A DNA stretch of 64,000 nt from Pseudomonadota bacterium (GTDB taxonomy: Bacteria > Pseudomonadota > Gammaproteobacteria > Burkholderiales > Burkholderiaceae_C): assembly GCA_021845505.1 (NCBI GenBank), contig JAJZVU010000014.1:1-64000 (forward strand). Direction: 5' to 3'. Positions within the stretch are counted from its first letter, which is position 1, and every line of letters starts with the position of its first letter. The notes under the pieces were generated by a model. It saw only the letters and a program-made list of their open reading frames with translations. It was not told the origin of the DNA and did not search any database. The position numbers and the translations under genes are program-made. This document shows, piece by piece, positions 29,857 through 39,273 of the stretch.

Positions 29857-32268
29857 TCAAGCCGCCACGCCGTGCTTGCGCAGTTCCTTCCACACGCGGA
29901 AGGAGTTGTGGGGCATGTCCATGTGGGTGACGCCGAGGTGGGCGAAGGCGTCGACCACCGCCGAGGTGAAGGTCGGGATCGATCCCACGTGGGGCGACTC
30001 GGCGACTCCCTTGGCGCCGATCGGGTGGTGGGGCGACGGCGTCACGGTGTAGTCGGTCTCCCACCTGGGAGCTTCCACCGCGGTGGGCAGGAAGTAGTCC
30101 ATCAGGGTGTTGCCCAGCAGGTTGCCCTGGGCATCGAAGGGCATCTGCTGGCCCATCGCCACCGCGAATCCCTCGGTCAGCCCGCCGTGGATCTGGCCCT
30201 CGATGATCATCGGGTTGATGCGGGTGCCGCAATCGTCCAGCGCGTAGAAGCGCCGCACCTTGGTCTCGCCGGTGGCGCGGTCGATGTCGACCACGCACAG
30301 GTAGATTCCGAAGGGATAGGTGAAGTTCGGCGGGTCGTAGTAATGCACCGCCTCCAGCCCCGGCTCCATGCCGTCGGGCGGCTGGTGGTAGGCGGCCCAG
30401 GCGATGTCGTTCATGGTCTTGTAGCGCGAGTCGTCGCCCTTGACCTTGAAGCGATCGACCTCCCAGTCCAGGTCCTGTTCGCTGACCTCCAGCAGGTGGG
30501 CCGCGATGCGCCGCGCCTTGGCGTGGATCTTGCGCGCGGCCAGCGCGATCGCCGCGCCGGCCACCGGGGTCGAGCGGCTGCCGTAGGTGCCGAGCCCGTA
30601 GGGAGCGGTCGAGGTGTCACCCTCCTCGACCTGGATGACCTCGGAGGGGATGCCCAGTTCGGTGGCGATGATCTGGGCGTAGGTCGTCTGGTGCCCCTGC
30701 CCCTGGGTGATGGTGCCCATGCGGGCGATCGCGCTGCCGGTCGGATGCACCCGGATTTCACACGAATCGAACATCCCCACGCCCAGGATGTCGCACATCT
30801 TGCTCGGGCCGGCGCCGACGACCTCGGTGAAGGTGACCAGGCCGATGCCCATCAGCGTCGGGCAGTCCGGATCGGCGCGCTTGGCCGCCTGCTCGGCGCG
30901 CAGCGCCTTGTAGTCGACCGCGTCCAGCACCTTGTCGAGCGCGGTGTGGTAGTCCCCCGAGTCGTAGTCGAAGCCGAAAGGGCTGCGGTAGGGGAACTGC
31001 TCCTTGCGGATGAAATTGCGGGCGCGGATCTCGGCCTTGTCCATTCCCAGCTTCTGCGCCAGCACGTCGACCATGCGCTCGATCAGGTACACCGCCTCGG
31101 TGACGCGGAACGAACAGCGGTACGCGACGCCTCCCGGAGCCTTGTTGGTGTAGACCCCCTTGACCTCGGCATGCGCGGCGGCGATGTCGTAGGAACCCGA
31201 GCAGATGTGGAACAGTCCGGCCGGGAACTTGCTCGGGTCGGCGCAGGCATCGAAGGCGCCGTGGTCGGCCAGCACCTTCACGCGCAGCCCGAGGATGCGG
31301 CCGTCGGCGGTGGCCGCGAGTTCGCCGTCCATGTGGTAGTCGCGGGCGAAGGCGGTGGTGGAGATGTTCTCGATGCGGTCCTCCACCCACTTCACGGGCC
31401 GCCCCAGCACGATGGAGGCGACGATCGCGCAGACGTAGCCCGGGTAGACCCCGACCTTGTTGCCGAAGCCGCCGCCGATATCGGGGCTGATGATCCGCAC
31501 CTTGGACTCGGGAATTCCCGACAGCATGGACACCACGGTGCGCACCACGTGCGGCGCCTGCGAGGTCATCCAGGTGGTCAGTTCGCCGCGCACCGGATCG
31601 AAGCTGGCCACGCAGCCGCAGGTTTCCAGCGGGCAGGGATGCACCCGCGGGTAGTACATGTGCTGCGACACCGTGACCTCGGCCCTGGCGAACGCGGCGT
31701 CGGCCGCTTCCTTGTCGCCCGCCTGCCAGGTGAAGATGTGGTTGGGATGCTCGCGCGCGCCATGCGCGCCGCTGGTCTTGCCGGCCAGGTCCTCGCGCAG
31801 CACCGGCGCGTCGGCGGCCAGCGCGGCGTAGGGGTCGATGACCGGCGGCAGTTCGTCGTACTCCACCTCCACCGCCTCCACCGCGTCGGCGGCGATGTAG
31901 CGGTCGTCGGCGATGACAATGGCCACTTCCTGCATCTGGAAGTGCACCTTTTCGTCGGCCAGCACCGCGGCCACGTCGCCTGCCAGCGTGGGCATCCAGT
32001 GCAGTTTCAGCGGCTTGAGGTCGTCGGCGGTCAGCACCGCGTGCACGCCGGGGATCGCCAGCGCGGCCTCCTTGTGGATCTTCCGGATGCGGGCATGGGC
32101 GACCGGCGAGCGCACGATGTCCATGTGCAGCATCGCCGGCAGCTTGATGTCGTCGACGTAGTTGCCCTTGCCCTGAATGAAGCGGGCGTCTTCCTTGCGC
32201 AGGCGCGAGGCGCCCATCCCGGCCAAGGCGAGTTCGCGGGCCTCGGCGGTGTCAGCCGGTGCGTTCAT
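29857..32268 (-). CDS. coxL: Aerobic carbon monoxide dehydrogenase large subunit, form I (CoxL)
   Basis: Molybdenum-copper catalytic subunit oxidising CO + H2O to CO2; 803 aa against 809 for the Oligotropha enzyme. The diagnostic form I loop AYRCSFR is at 382-388, with Cys385 placed to bind the Cu of the CuSMo centre; form II proteins have AYRGAGR instead. The catalytic Glu is Glu757 (GAKGVAES), equivalent to Glu763. Other Mo-cofactor segments: DIGGGFGNKVG (about 263-273) and GQGHQTTYAQI. All key residues are present, so the enzyme should be a true CODH rather than a purine or aldehyde oxidase. Upstream coxM-coxS order is also the form I order. Confidence 0.96.
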   Translation of the reverse strand: MNAPADTAEARELALAGMGASRLRKEDARFIQGKGNYVDDIKLPAMLHMDIVRSPVAHARIRKIHKEAALAIPGVHAVLTADDLKPLKLHWMPTLAGDVAAVLADEKVHFQMQEVAIVIADDRYIAADAVEAVEVEYDELPPVIDPYAALAADAPVLREDLAGKTSGAHGAREHPNHIFTWQAGDKEAADAAFARAEVTVSQHMYYPRVHPCPLETCGCVASFDPVRGELTTWMTSQAPHVVRTVVSMLSGIPESKVRIISPDIGGGFGNKVGVYPGYVCAIVASIVLGRPVKWVEDRIENISTTAFARDYHMDGELAATADGRILGLRVKVLADHGAFDACADPSKFPAGLFHICSGSYDIAAAHAEVKGVYTNKAPGGVAYRCSFRVTEAVYLIERMVDVLAQKLGMDKAEIRARNFIRKEQFPYRSPFGFDYDSGDYHTALDKVLDAVDYKALRAEQAAKRADPDCPTLMGIGLVTFTEVVGAGPSKMCDILGVGMFDSCEIRVHPTGSAIARMGTITQGQGHQTTYAQIIATELGIPSEVIQVEEGDTSTAPYGLGTYGSRSTPVAGAAIALAARKIHAKARRIAAHLLEVSEQDLDWEVDRFKVKGDDSRYKTMNDIAWAAYHQPPDGMEPGLEAVHYYDPPNFTYPFGIYLCVVDIDRATGETKVRRFYALDDCGTRINPMIIEGQIHGGLTEGFAVAMGQQMPFDAQGNLLGNTLMDYFLPTAVEAPRWETDYTVTPSPHHPIGAKGVAESPHVGSIPTFTSAVVDAFAHLGVTHMDMPHNSFRVWKELRKHGVAA

Positions 32269-32316
32269 CGGTGGTGTCTCCCTGTGTGGACTGCGGGGAA
32301 TCGAGGCGCCTGGGCC

Positions 32317-32808
<492 letters not shown>

Positions 32809-32825
32809 TTGCGGCTCCTCCGGGT

Positions 32826-33686
32826 TCAGGCGCAACGCGACCATGCCTTGCTCAGCGCGCGCTTGACCATCTGCGCGGCCATCGCGGTCTTGTATTCCAC
32901 GTCGCCGCGCAGGTCCTCCGCCGGCTCGCAGATCGCCGCCGCCGCGTCGGCCGCGGCCTGCAGCGACGCCGCGTCCAGGCCGCGACCGCGCAGCAGGTCC
33001 TCGGCGGCCGTCGCGCGCAGCGCGGTCGGCCCGACGTTGGTGAGGGCGATGCGCACGTGCTCGATGCGCTCGCCCTGGCGGCGCAGCACCGCCGCGCAAC
33101 CCGCGGTGGCCCAGTCGCCGGTCTTGCGCTTGAGCTTTTCGTAGGCCCAGCCGGTACCGGCCTTGAATGCCGGAACGCGGATTTCGCACAGCACCTCGTC
33201 GTCCTGCATCGCCGTCATGTAGGTGCCGAGGAAAAAGCCGTCGGCGGCGACGCTGCGCCGGCCCTTCGGCCCCTGCAGCACCAGCCTGGCATCGAGCGCG
33301 ATGGCCAGCGCCGGGTGGTCGTTGCCGGGATCGCCGTGGGCGATGTCGCCACCGATGGTCCCGCGGTTGCGCACCTGGGGGTCGGCGATCAGCGCCGCCG
33401 CCTCGGGCAGCAGCGGCACCTTGGCGCGCAGCACCTCGGACGCGATGAGGTCGTTTTCCACGGTCATCGCACCGATCACCACGGTGTCGCCGCGATCGTG
33501 GATGCCGCGCAGCTCGTCGATGCGGTTGAGGTCGATCAGGTTGGCCGGCTGGGCGAAGCGCAGCTTCATCATCGGCAGCAGGCTGTGCCCCCCGGCCAGC
33601 AGCTTGGCGTCGCCCAGGCTGCCGAGCAGCGCGACCGCCTCGTCCACCGAGCGCGGGACGTGGTACTCGAAACGCGGTGGGATCAT
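32826..33686 (-). CDS. coxM: CO dehydrogenase medium subunit, FAD-binding (CoxM)
   Basis: 286 aa flavoprotein subunit. FAD pyrophosphate motifs AGGHSLLP (31-38) and [11 protein letters not shown] (about 111-121) are both intact; C-terminal CO_deh_flav_C domain follows. It hands electrons to the quinone pool or respiratory chain. First gene of the structural operon: GGAGA precedes ATG 33686, and the promoter with three 21-bp-phased repeats lies upstream. Confidence 0.96.
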   Translation of the reverse strand: MIPPRFEYHVPRSVDEAVALLGSLGDAKLLAGGHSLLPMMKLRFAQPANLIDLNRIDELRGIHDRGDTVVIGAMTVENDLIASEVLRAKVPLLPEAAALIADPQVRNRGTIGGDIAHGDPGNDHPALAIALDARLVLQGPKGRRSVAADGFFLGTYMTAMQDDEVLCEIRVPAFKAGTGWAYEKLKRKTGDWATAGCAAVLRRQGERIEHVRIALTNVGPTALRATAAEDLLRGRGLDAASLQAAADAAAAICEPAEDLRGDVEYKTAMAAQMVKRALSKAWSRCA

Positions 33687-33720
33687 CGATGTCTCCGATT
33701 TGTCCAGGACAGGCGAACTA

Positions 33721-33726
33721 TAAATA
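33721..33726 (-). promoter_or_regulatory. Candidate -10 of the cox operon promoter
   Basis: TATTTA on the minus strand in the only AT-rich stretch of the region; predicted start near 33714, about 28 bases before coxM. The hexamer 17 bp upstream (TCGAAT) is a poor -35, as expected for an activator-dependent promoter. Confidence 0.45.
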
Positions 33727-33771
33727 TTCGACGGATGCTTTGCATTCGATCAAAGTTTCGGTCGATTTATT

Positions 33772-33821
33772 CACGAAACGACGGAATCTATGCACGAATT
33801 GCACGCCGCCGTCCATGAAAC
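33772..33821. promoter_or_regulatory. Three 21-bp-phased direct repeats, candidate RcoM operator
   Basis: CACGAAAC (33772-33779), CACGAATT (33793-33800) and CATGAAAC (33814-33821) on the plus strand, each exactly 21 bp apart (two helical turns). Toward coxM they read TTCGTG/TTCATG. The nearest repeat is centred about 61 bp before the predicted start, typical for an activator. LytTR proteins bind direct repeats of this kind, and rcoM is adjacent, so RcoM is the likely ligand. This is inference. Confidence 0.55.
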
Positions 33822-33829
33822 GGCCGCGA

Positions 33830-33849
33830 GCGCGGCGAAGCCGCCGCGC
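33830..33849. terminator. Hairpin after rcoM
   Basis: GCGCGGCG-AAGC-CGCCGCGC, a perfect 8 bp stem with a 4-base loop, 55 bp past the rcoM stop and just before the phased repeats. It would separate rcoM from cox operon transcription. Confidence 0.65.
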
Positions 33850-33904
33850 AATCCGGGAAAGTCCCTAGCCGGGCGTCGAAAGACCGGAAGGGATCGCTGC
33901 GGGC

Positions 33905-34675
33905 TCAGGCGCCGCGCATCACGCCCAGCGCTGCGCGCAGCCGGGACACCTCGGCGCGCGACACCGGCACCCACACCGGCGGCTCGCCGCGCACCTGCAC
34001 CCGCGTCTTGCCGTCGGCGCGCCCGAGTTCGAGCACCGCATCCAGGTTGACGATGTAGCAGCGGTGCACCCGCAGGAAGCGCTGGGCGTCGAGCCGCGCC
34101 TGCAGGTCGCCGATGCTCAGGTTGCAGAACTGCCAGCCCATGCTGGTCAGCACCCGTGTGTAGTGGGCCTGCGATTCCAGCAGCACCACGTCGGCGGTGT
34201 CGACGAAGGTCACGCGATGGTTGGCCACCAGCGGGATGCGCGCGAGCAGCCGCTTGTCGGAGCGCCCCGGCGGCGCGATGGCCGCTGCCGCGGGCGCCTC
34301 GCCCTGCACCACCAGCTGGGTGACGTCGTAGAACACCAGCGCGAAGCCGGTGGTCTGCCCCGCCTCGCCGGCCAGCCGGGTCACCTTGATCAACAGCACC
34401 TGCTCGGGGATGTTGATGATCATGGTCATCGGCAGACCATGGGCCACCGGGCACGACGAGGCCTGGTCGAGCAGGAACGAAACCTTGGCCGCCGATTGCG
34501 CCGGATGGAACGAGGTCACCAGCTTGTCGAAGGGCTGCCTCTCGCCGACCGGCAGCACGCGGCGCGCGAAATCGTTCATGGCCAGCACCCGCCTGTGGGG
34601 GTCGAGGTGCACCACTCCGACTTCGAACTTCTCGAACAGGTACAAGGCCGAGCCCGGGGCCTGCGGCGCTGCCAT
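33905..34675 (-). CDS. rcoM: RcoM: heme-PAS / LytTR carbon monoxide-sensing transcription activator
   Basis: 256 aa single-component regulator. N-terminal PAS domain (about 10-120: FEKFEVGVVHLDPHRRVLAMNDFARR) with candidate heme ligands His57 (SFHPAQSAAKV), Cys75 (SSCPVAHG) and Met85; the Cys-Met spacing of 10 equals that of Cys94/Met104 in characterised RcoM. C-terminal LytTR DNA-binding domain (about 150-250: RVTFVDTADVVLLESQAHYTRV; FLRVHRCYIVNLDAV). CO binding to the heme switches on cox transcription. GAGGAG precedes ATG 34675. It lies directly upstream of coxM, same strand, as in Burkholderia. A hairpin separates the transcripts. Confidence 0.88.
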   Translation of the reverse strand: MAAPQAPGSALYLFEKFEVGVVHLDPHRRVLAMNDFARRVLPVGERQPFDKLVTSFHPAQSAAKVSFLLDQASSCPVAHGLPMTMIINIPEQVLLIKVTRLAGEAGQTTGFALVFYDVTQLVVQGEAPAAAAIAPPGRSDKRLLARIPLVANHRVTFVDTADVVLLESQAHYTRVLTSMGWQFCNLSIGDLQARLDAQRFLRVHRCYIVNLDAVLELGRADGKTRVQVRGEPPVWVPVSRAEVSRLRAALGVMRGA

Positions 34676-34774
34676 GGCTTTCTCCTCGCTGGACGGCCCG
34701 CGCCAGCGTAGTGGCCGCGGCGGCAGGCCGCAAGCCGGGCTGCGCCGCCGACCCGCCGCAGGCACAATCGCGGG

Positions 34775-36238
34775 ATGCTTCCGAGTTACCTGCTGCTCGA
34801 TCTGGAGACCACCGGAGGCGACCCGGTACGCGACCGCATCACCGAGATCGCCGCGATGCGGATCGACGACGGCCAGGTCCGCGCGAGCTGGCACAGCCTG
34901 GTCCGTCCGGGCTGCCCGATCCCCCCGCTCATCCAGCGCCTGACCGGGATCACCGACGCGATGGTCGCGTCGGCGCCGGCCTTCGAGGACCTGCTGGCGG
35001 ACCTGCTGCCGCTGCTCGATGGCGCGGTACTGGTGGCCCACAACGTGCGCTTCGACCACGGATTCCTGAAGAACGCGCTGGCGCGCGCAGGCGTGGAGCG
35101 CAGGCTGCGCACCCTGTGCACCGTCAGGCTGTCGCGGCGACTGGAGCCGCAATGCCGGGGCCACGGCCTGGACGCGCTGATCCGCCGCCACGCGCTGCCC
35201 AACCCGCAGCGCCACCGCGCGATGGGCGACGTGCAGGTGCTGCACGCCTGGCTGGCGCGCATGGCCGAGATCCATGGCGCGGCCGTCGTGCGGCAGCATG
35301 CCCAGGCGCTGCTGCAGACCGCGGCCAGCCTGCCCGCGCAATTGCACACCGACGTCGACTCGCTGCCCGACGGCCCCGGGGTCTACCTGTTCCATGGCGA
35401 CGGCGAGCTGCCGCTGTACATCGGCAAGAGCGTGCAGGTGCGCCGGCGCGTGCTTTCGCACTTCCAGGCCGACCACGCCGACGCCCGGGAGATGCGGCTC
35501 AGCCAGCAGGTCCGGCGCATCGAGGTGCTGCCCACCGCGGGGGAATTCGGAGCCCTGCTGCTGGAGGCACGGCTGGTCAAGCAGTTGCAGCCGCTGCACA
35601 ACCGCCGGCTGCGGCGCGACAACCGGCTGTGCAGCTGGCGCCTGCAGGCCGACCCTCGCCAGCGCCCGCTGCTGGTGCTCGCGCGAGACGAGGAACTGCA
35701 GCCCGGCGAATTCGATCGGCTGTACGGCGTGTACCGCAGCCGCCGCCAGGCGCAGCAGCGGCTGCGCGACATCGCCGGGCAGCACGCGCTGTGCCAGCGG
35801 GTGCTCGGGCTGGAGCCCGGCAGCGGACGCTGCTTCGCCCACCAGCTGGGGCGCTGCCGCGGCGCCTGCTGCGGCGACGAGGACCTCGAGCTGCACGCGC
35901 AGCGCGTGCAGGACGCGCTGCACGGCGAACGCCTGCGGGCGTGGCCCTACGCCGGACCGCTGCTGCTGCGCGAGATCAGCGCCGACGGACAGCGCAGCCA
36001 GGTGCATGTGTTCGAGCAATGGCGCCATCTGGGCAGCGCCGACGACCAGGCCGGGCTGCGGCGGCTGCTCGCCGAGCGCCGGTCCGCCGGCGCGCTGGCC
36101 TTCGACCTCGACACCTACCGCCTGCTGCTCGCCCGGCTGGCCGGGCTGGCCGCGGGCGGCGGGCAGGGCCAGTCGCGCCTGTCGGTCGAACTCATCCCCG
36201 CAGGCTGCGAGCACGGACGCGAGGGCGCGCGTGGGTGA
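34775..36238 (+). CDS. DEDDh exonuclease fused to a GIY-YIG (UvrC/Cho-like) nuclease
   Basis: 487 aa fusion. Residues 1-170: DnaQ-type 3'-5' exonuclease with Asp9 and Glu11 (LLLDLETTG), Asp in NVRFDHGFL and the His/Asp pair of HRAMGD. Residues about 195-285: GIY-YIG nuclease (PGVYLFHGDGELPLYIGKS, with a later Glu in LLLEARLVKQ), similar to the N-terminal half of UvrC and to Cho. The C-terminal third has a CxxC-type region (CFAHQLGRCRGACC) and no helix-hairpin-helix. The family is annotated as DNA polymerase III epsilon-like/UvrC fusion; a repair role is likely. A CACAAT hexamer six bases before the ATG and no Shine-Dalgarno suggest leaderless expression. Confidence 0.87.
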   Translation: MLPSYLLLDLETTGGDPVRDRITEIAAMRIDDGQVRASWHSLVRPGCPIPPLIQRLTGITDAMVASAPAFEDLLADLLPLLDGAVLVAHNVRFDHGFLKNALARAGVERRLRTLCTVRLSRRLEPQCRGHGLDALIRRHALPNPQRHRAMGDVQVLHAWLARMAEIHGAAVVRQHAQALLQTAASLPAQLHTDVDSLPDGPGVYLFHGDGELPLYIGKSVQVRRRVLSHFQADHADAREMRLSQQVRRIEVLPTAGEFGALLLEARLVKQLQPLHNRRLRRDNRLCSWRLQADPRQRPLLVLARDEELQPGEFDRLYGVYRSRRQAQQRLRDIAGQHALCQRVLGLEPGSGRCFAHQLGRCRGACCGDEDLELHAQRVQDALHGERLRAWPYAGPLLLREISADGQRSQVHVFEQWRHLGSADDQAGLRRLLAERRSAGALAFDLDTYRLLLARLAGLAAGGGQGQSRLSVELIPAGCEHGREGARG

Positions 36239-36249
36239 CCCGCCCGCCG

Positions 36250-38196
36250 TCAGCCTCCCGGCTCGGCGCGCAGCTTGCGCCACAGGGTGCTGCGCGCGAT
36301 GCCCAGGCGGGCGCAGGCCAGCGCGCGGTCGCCCCCGCATTCGCGCAGCGTGCGCTCGATGACCTCGCGCTCGGATTCGGCGCGGCGCTGCGCCAGCGCC
36401 CCGCCGCCGGCCGGCGCGTCGGCCGGGCGCGCCAGTTCGGGCAGCAGGTCGCGCAGCGCCTGCGCGCTCAGCGCCTCGGGGTCGAACGCGGCGGCGCAGG
36501 CCACGCGTTCGACCAGGTTCTCCAGTTCGCGCACATTGCCCGGCCAGGAGTAGGCCGGCGCGGCATCCACGCATTGGCGCAGCACCCGCAGCAGATGCGG
36601 CCCCGAGGCCGCTGGCGCGGCGCCGCGCGCCAGCGCCTTGTCCAGCAGGTGCGCCGCCAGCGCGCCCAGGTCCTCGCGCCGCTCGCGCAGGCTCGGCAAT
36701 TCCAGGCGCAGGATGTTCAGCCGGTAGTACAGGTCGCGCCGGAACTCCCCCGACTCGATGCGCGACGGCAGGTCGCGATGGGTGGCCGCGATCACCCGCA
36801 CGTCCACCGGAGTCGGCTCGGTCGCGCCGATGCGCCAGATCTCGCGCTCCTGCAGCACGCGCAGCAAGCGGGTCTGCAGCGGGACCGGCATGTCGCCGAT
36901 TTCGTCCAGGAACAGCGTGCCGGTGTGCGCGGCCTCGAACAACCCGGGCTTGCCGGCCTTGCGCGCGCCGGTGAACGCGCCCTCCTCGTAGCCGAAGAGT
37001 TCGCTCTCCAGCAGGCTCTCGGGGAAGGCCGCGCAATTGACCGCGACGAAGGGCTGCGCGCGCCGCCGGCTGGCCGCGTGCATGCCCTGCGCGAACAGCT
37101 CCTTGCCGGTTCCGCTCTCGCCGACGATCAGCACCGTGGCCTCGCTGCGCGCGAAGCGCTGCGCCTGCTCGCGGGCGCGCTGCATCGGCAGGCTGTCGCC
37201 GACCAGGTCGGACAGCCGCCAGCGCGTGGCCAGCGCCGCCGGGCGGGCGCGCGAACGCAGGCTGCGGTCGACGCGCTGGATGGTCGCCGGGTCCTGGCAG
37301 GTCAGCACGGCGCCGGTGCGCACCCCGCGCTCGACGATCGGCGAGCGGCTGACCACCAGGGTCTGTGCGCGAAAGCGCACGATGTCGTCGGCCTGCTCGG
37401 TGCCGTCGCGCAACGCGGCGGCCAGGCTGAACTCCGGCGCGACCTCCCCCAGCACCCGGCCGAGCAGCTGCTGGCGGCCGCGGCCGAGCAGCCGCTGCAT
37501 CGGCGGGTTCACGGCCTCGATGCGCTCACCCTCGTCGACCGCGACCACGCCGTCGCGCAACTGCTCGAGGATGGTGTTCAGGCGCTCGCGCTTGGCGGCG
37601 GCGATGCGTGCGGCGCGGGCGACCTCGACCGCGTCGTCGATCGCCGCCCGCACCGCGTCGTGGGAGTACAGCAGCACGCCGCGCATGCCCATCTGCTCGG
37701 CCAGGTCCAGCACCATGCCCGGCGCGACGACGACCTCGATTCCGGCGTCGCGCAATTCGCGCACGCAGGCCGCCGCGTCGGCCTCGCTGTGGTAGCTGCG
37801 CTGCACGATGTGCAGCGCGAAGTCGCGGCTGAAGCGCTCGACCTCGCTGCTGGTCGCGCCGAAGCTCACCAGCGCGATGCGCCGCGAGATGCTGCGCGCG
37901 CGGGCCAGCGCCAGCATGAGGTCGAAGCCGCCGACCTTGACCAGCACCACCGGCAGCTCGGTTCGACTGCGCAGGAAGTCCCCGTGCAAACCGGCCGCGA
38001 CCAGCACGTCGACCCCCTGCGCACAGCGCCGCGCCTCGATCTCCGCCAGCGCTTCGTCGAAGCCCCGGTCGACCACGTCGACCCGCGCCCGCTGGGCGTA
38101 TTCGGGCGCCACTTCGTGCAACAGCTGCTTCAGGCGCAGGAAGCCGATGGCCAGGATGCGCGGCGGGGATTCGGGCGCTGGGGGGAGAGCGGACAT
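36250..38196 (-). CDS. prpR: Sigma-54-dependent propionate catabolism activator PrpR
   Basis: 648 aa. N-terminal PrpR_N sensory domain (about 10-190, binds 2-methylcitrate in homologues), a PAS-like segment (about 195-300: [28 protein letters not shown]), an AAA+ domain with Walker A GESGTGKE and the sigma-54 contact loop GAFTGA, Walker B LFLDEIGD, and a C-terminal Fis-type helix-turn-helix ([18 protein letters not shown]). ATG 38196 gives the expected N-terminus. Divergent from prpBCD, whose promoter is of the sigma-54 class, which fits direct activation. Confidence 0.93.
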   Translation of the reverse strand: MSALPPAPESPPRILAIGFLRLKQLLHEVAPEYAQRARVDVVDRGFDEALAEIEARRCAQGVDVLVAAGLHGDFLRSRTELPVVLVKVGGFDLMLALARARSISRRIALVSFGATSSEVERFSRDFALHIVQRSYHSEADAAACVRELRDAGIEVVVAPGMVLDLAEQMGMRGVLLYSHDAVRAAIDDAVEVARAARIAAAKRERLNTILEQLRDGVVAVDEGERIEAVNPPMQRLLGRGRQQLLGRVLGEVAPEFSLAAALRDGTEQADDIVRFRAQTLVVSRSPIVERGVRTGAVLTCQDPATIQRVDRSLRSRARPAALATRWRLSDLVGDSLPMQRAREQAQRFARSEATVLIVGESGTGKELFAQGMHAASRRRAQPFVAVNCAAFPESLLESELFGYEEGAFTGARKAGKPGLFEAAHTGTLFLDEIGDMPVPLQTRLLRVLQEREIWRIGATEPTPVDVRVIAATHRDLPSRIESGEFRRDLYYRLNILRLELPSLRERREDLGALAAHLLDKALARGAAPAASGPHLLRVLRQCVDAAPAYSWPGNVRELENLVERVACAAAFDPEALSAQALRDLLPELARPADAPAGGGALAQRRAESEREVIERTLRECGGDRALACARLGIARSTLWRKLRAEPGG

Positions 38197-38234
38197 GGCT
38201 TGACGGCGGGAACCGGGATGCCATTGTTTCATCC

Positions 38235-38262
38235 TTGCGACGCATTTTCCAGTTTTGCAACG
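38235..38262. promoter_or_regulatory. Candidate PrpR upstream activating sites
   Basis: Direct repeats TTGCGACG (38235-38242) and TTGCAACG (38255-38262), 20 bp apart, 60-80 bp upstream of the sigma-54 promoter of prpB and next to the divergent prpR start. Position and phasing suit an enhancer-binding protein; binding is inferred. Confidence 0.4.
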
Positions 38263-38314
38263 ATGCGCCGGCAACACCCCCCGTTCCCTGTCGGAACCGC
38301 TCGCCGGCAACGCG

Positions 38315-38329
38315 TGGCACGCTCCTTGC
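38315..38329 (+). promoter_or_regulatory. Sigma-54 promoter of prpBCD
   Basis: TGGCAC-N5-TTGC, a perfect match to the -24/-12 consensus, 38 bp upstream of the prpB ATG. The adjacent activator PrpR carries the GAFTGA loop for sigma-54. Confidence 0.85.
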
Positions 38330-38366
38330 AGCTGTCGGCGAGCACCCTCCTTCTCACGCGACTGCC

Positions 38367-39254
38367 ATGAAATCTCCCGGATCCCTGTTCCGTACCGCGC
38401 TGGCCGAGGAAAGCCCGCTGCAAGTCATCGGCGCGATCAACGCCAACCATGCGCTGCTCGCGCAGCGCGCGGGTTACCGCGCGATCTACCTGTCGGGCGG
38501 CGGGGTCGCCGCCGGGTCGCTGGGCATGCCCGACCTGGGAATCAACACCCTGGACGACGTGCTGACCGACGTGCGCCGCATCACCGACGTGTGCGATCTG
38601 CCGCTGCTGGTGGATATCGACACCGGATTCGGCCCCAGCGCCTTCAACATCGCGCGCACGGTCAAGAGCCTGATCAAGTTCGGCGCCGCGGCGTGCCACA
38701 TCGAGGACCAGGTCGGCGCCAAGCGTTGCGGCCACCGCCCGGGCAAGGAGATCGTCCCGTCGCAGGAAATGGCCGACCGGGTGAAGGCCGCGACCGACGC
38801 CCGCACCGACCCCGCGTTCTTCGTCTTCGCCCGCACCGACGCCATCGCCGTCGAGGGCGTGGAGCCGGCGATCGAGCGCGCGCTGGCCTGCGTGGAGGCC
38901 GGCGCCGACGGCATCTTCGCCGAGGCGGTACCGGACCTCGCGACCTACCGGCGCTTCGTCGAGGAGCTGAAGGTGCCGGTGCTGGCCAACATCACCGAAT
39001 TCGGCAAGACGCCGCTGTTCACGGTGGCCGAACTCCGCTCGGCCGGGGTCGGCGTGGTGCTCTACCCGCTGTCGGCCTTCCGCGCGATGAACAAGGCCGC
39101 GGAGGCGGTGTACGAGACCATCCGCCGCGAGGGCAGCCAGCGCAGCGTGCTGGCTACCATGCAGACTCGCGAAGAACTCTACGAACGCATCGGCTACCAC
39201 CTGTACGAACAGCGGCTGGACCAGATGTTCGCCGCCCGCCACGACACGCCCTAA
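38367..39254 (+). CDS. prpB: 2-methylisocitrate lyase
   Basis: Cleaves 2-methylisocitrate to pyruvate and succinate, last step of the methylcitrate cycle. 295 aa. The active-site loop [12 protein letters not shown] carries the catalytic Cys, and the metal/substrate residues lie in VDIDTGFG and IEDQVGAK. The start at 38367 places the gene just downstream of the sigma-54 promoter; upstream in-frame starts overlap that promoter. prpC follows after 19 bp. Confidence 0.95.
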   Translation: MKSPGSLFRTALAEESPLQVIGAINANHALLAQRAGYRAIYLSGGGVAAGSLGMPDLGINTLDDVLTDVRRITDVCDLPLLVDIDTGFGPSAFNIARTVKSLIKFGAAACHIEDQVGAKRCGHRPGKEIVPSQEMADRVKAATDARTDPAFFVFARTDAIAVEGVEPAIERALACVEAGADGIFAEAVPDLATYRRFVEELKVPVLANITEFGKTPLFTVAELRSAGVGVVLYPLSAFRAMNKAAEAVYETIRREGSQRSVLATMQTREELYERIGYHLYEQRLDQMFAARHDTP

Positions 39255-39273
39255 ATCGCAAGGAGCACACGCC

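Noticed and set aside
29857-32268. Large Mo subunit considered as xanthine, nicotinate or aldehyde oxidase
   Set aside because: The AYRCSFR loop, CoxG/D/E neighbours and RcoM identify form I CO dehydrogenase.
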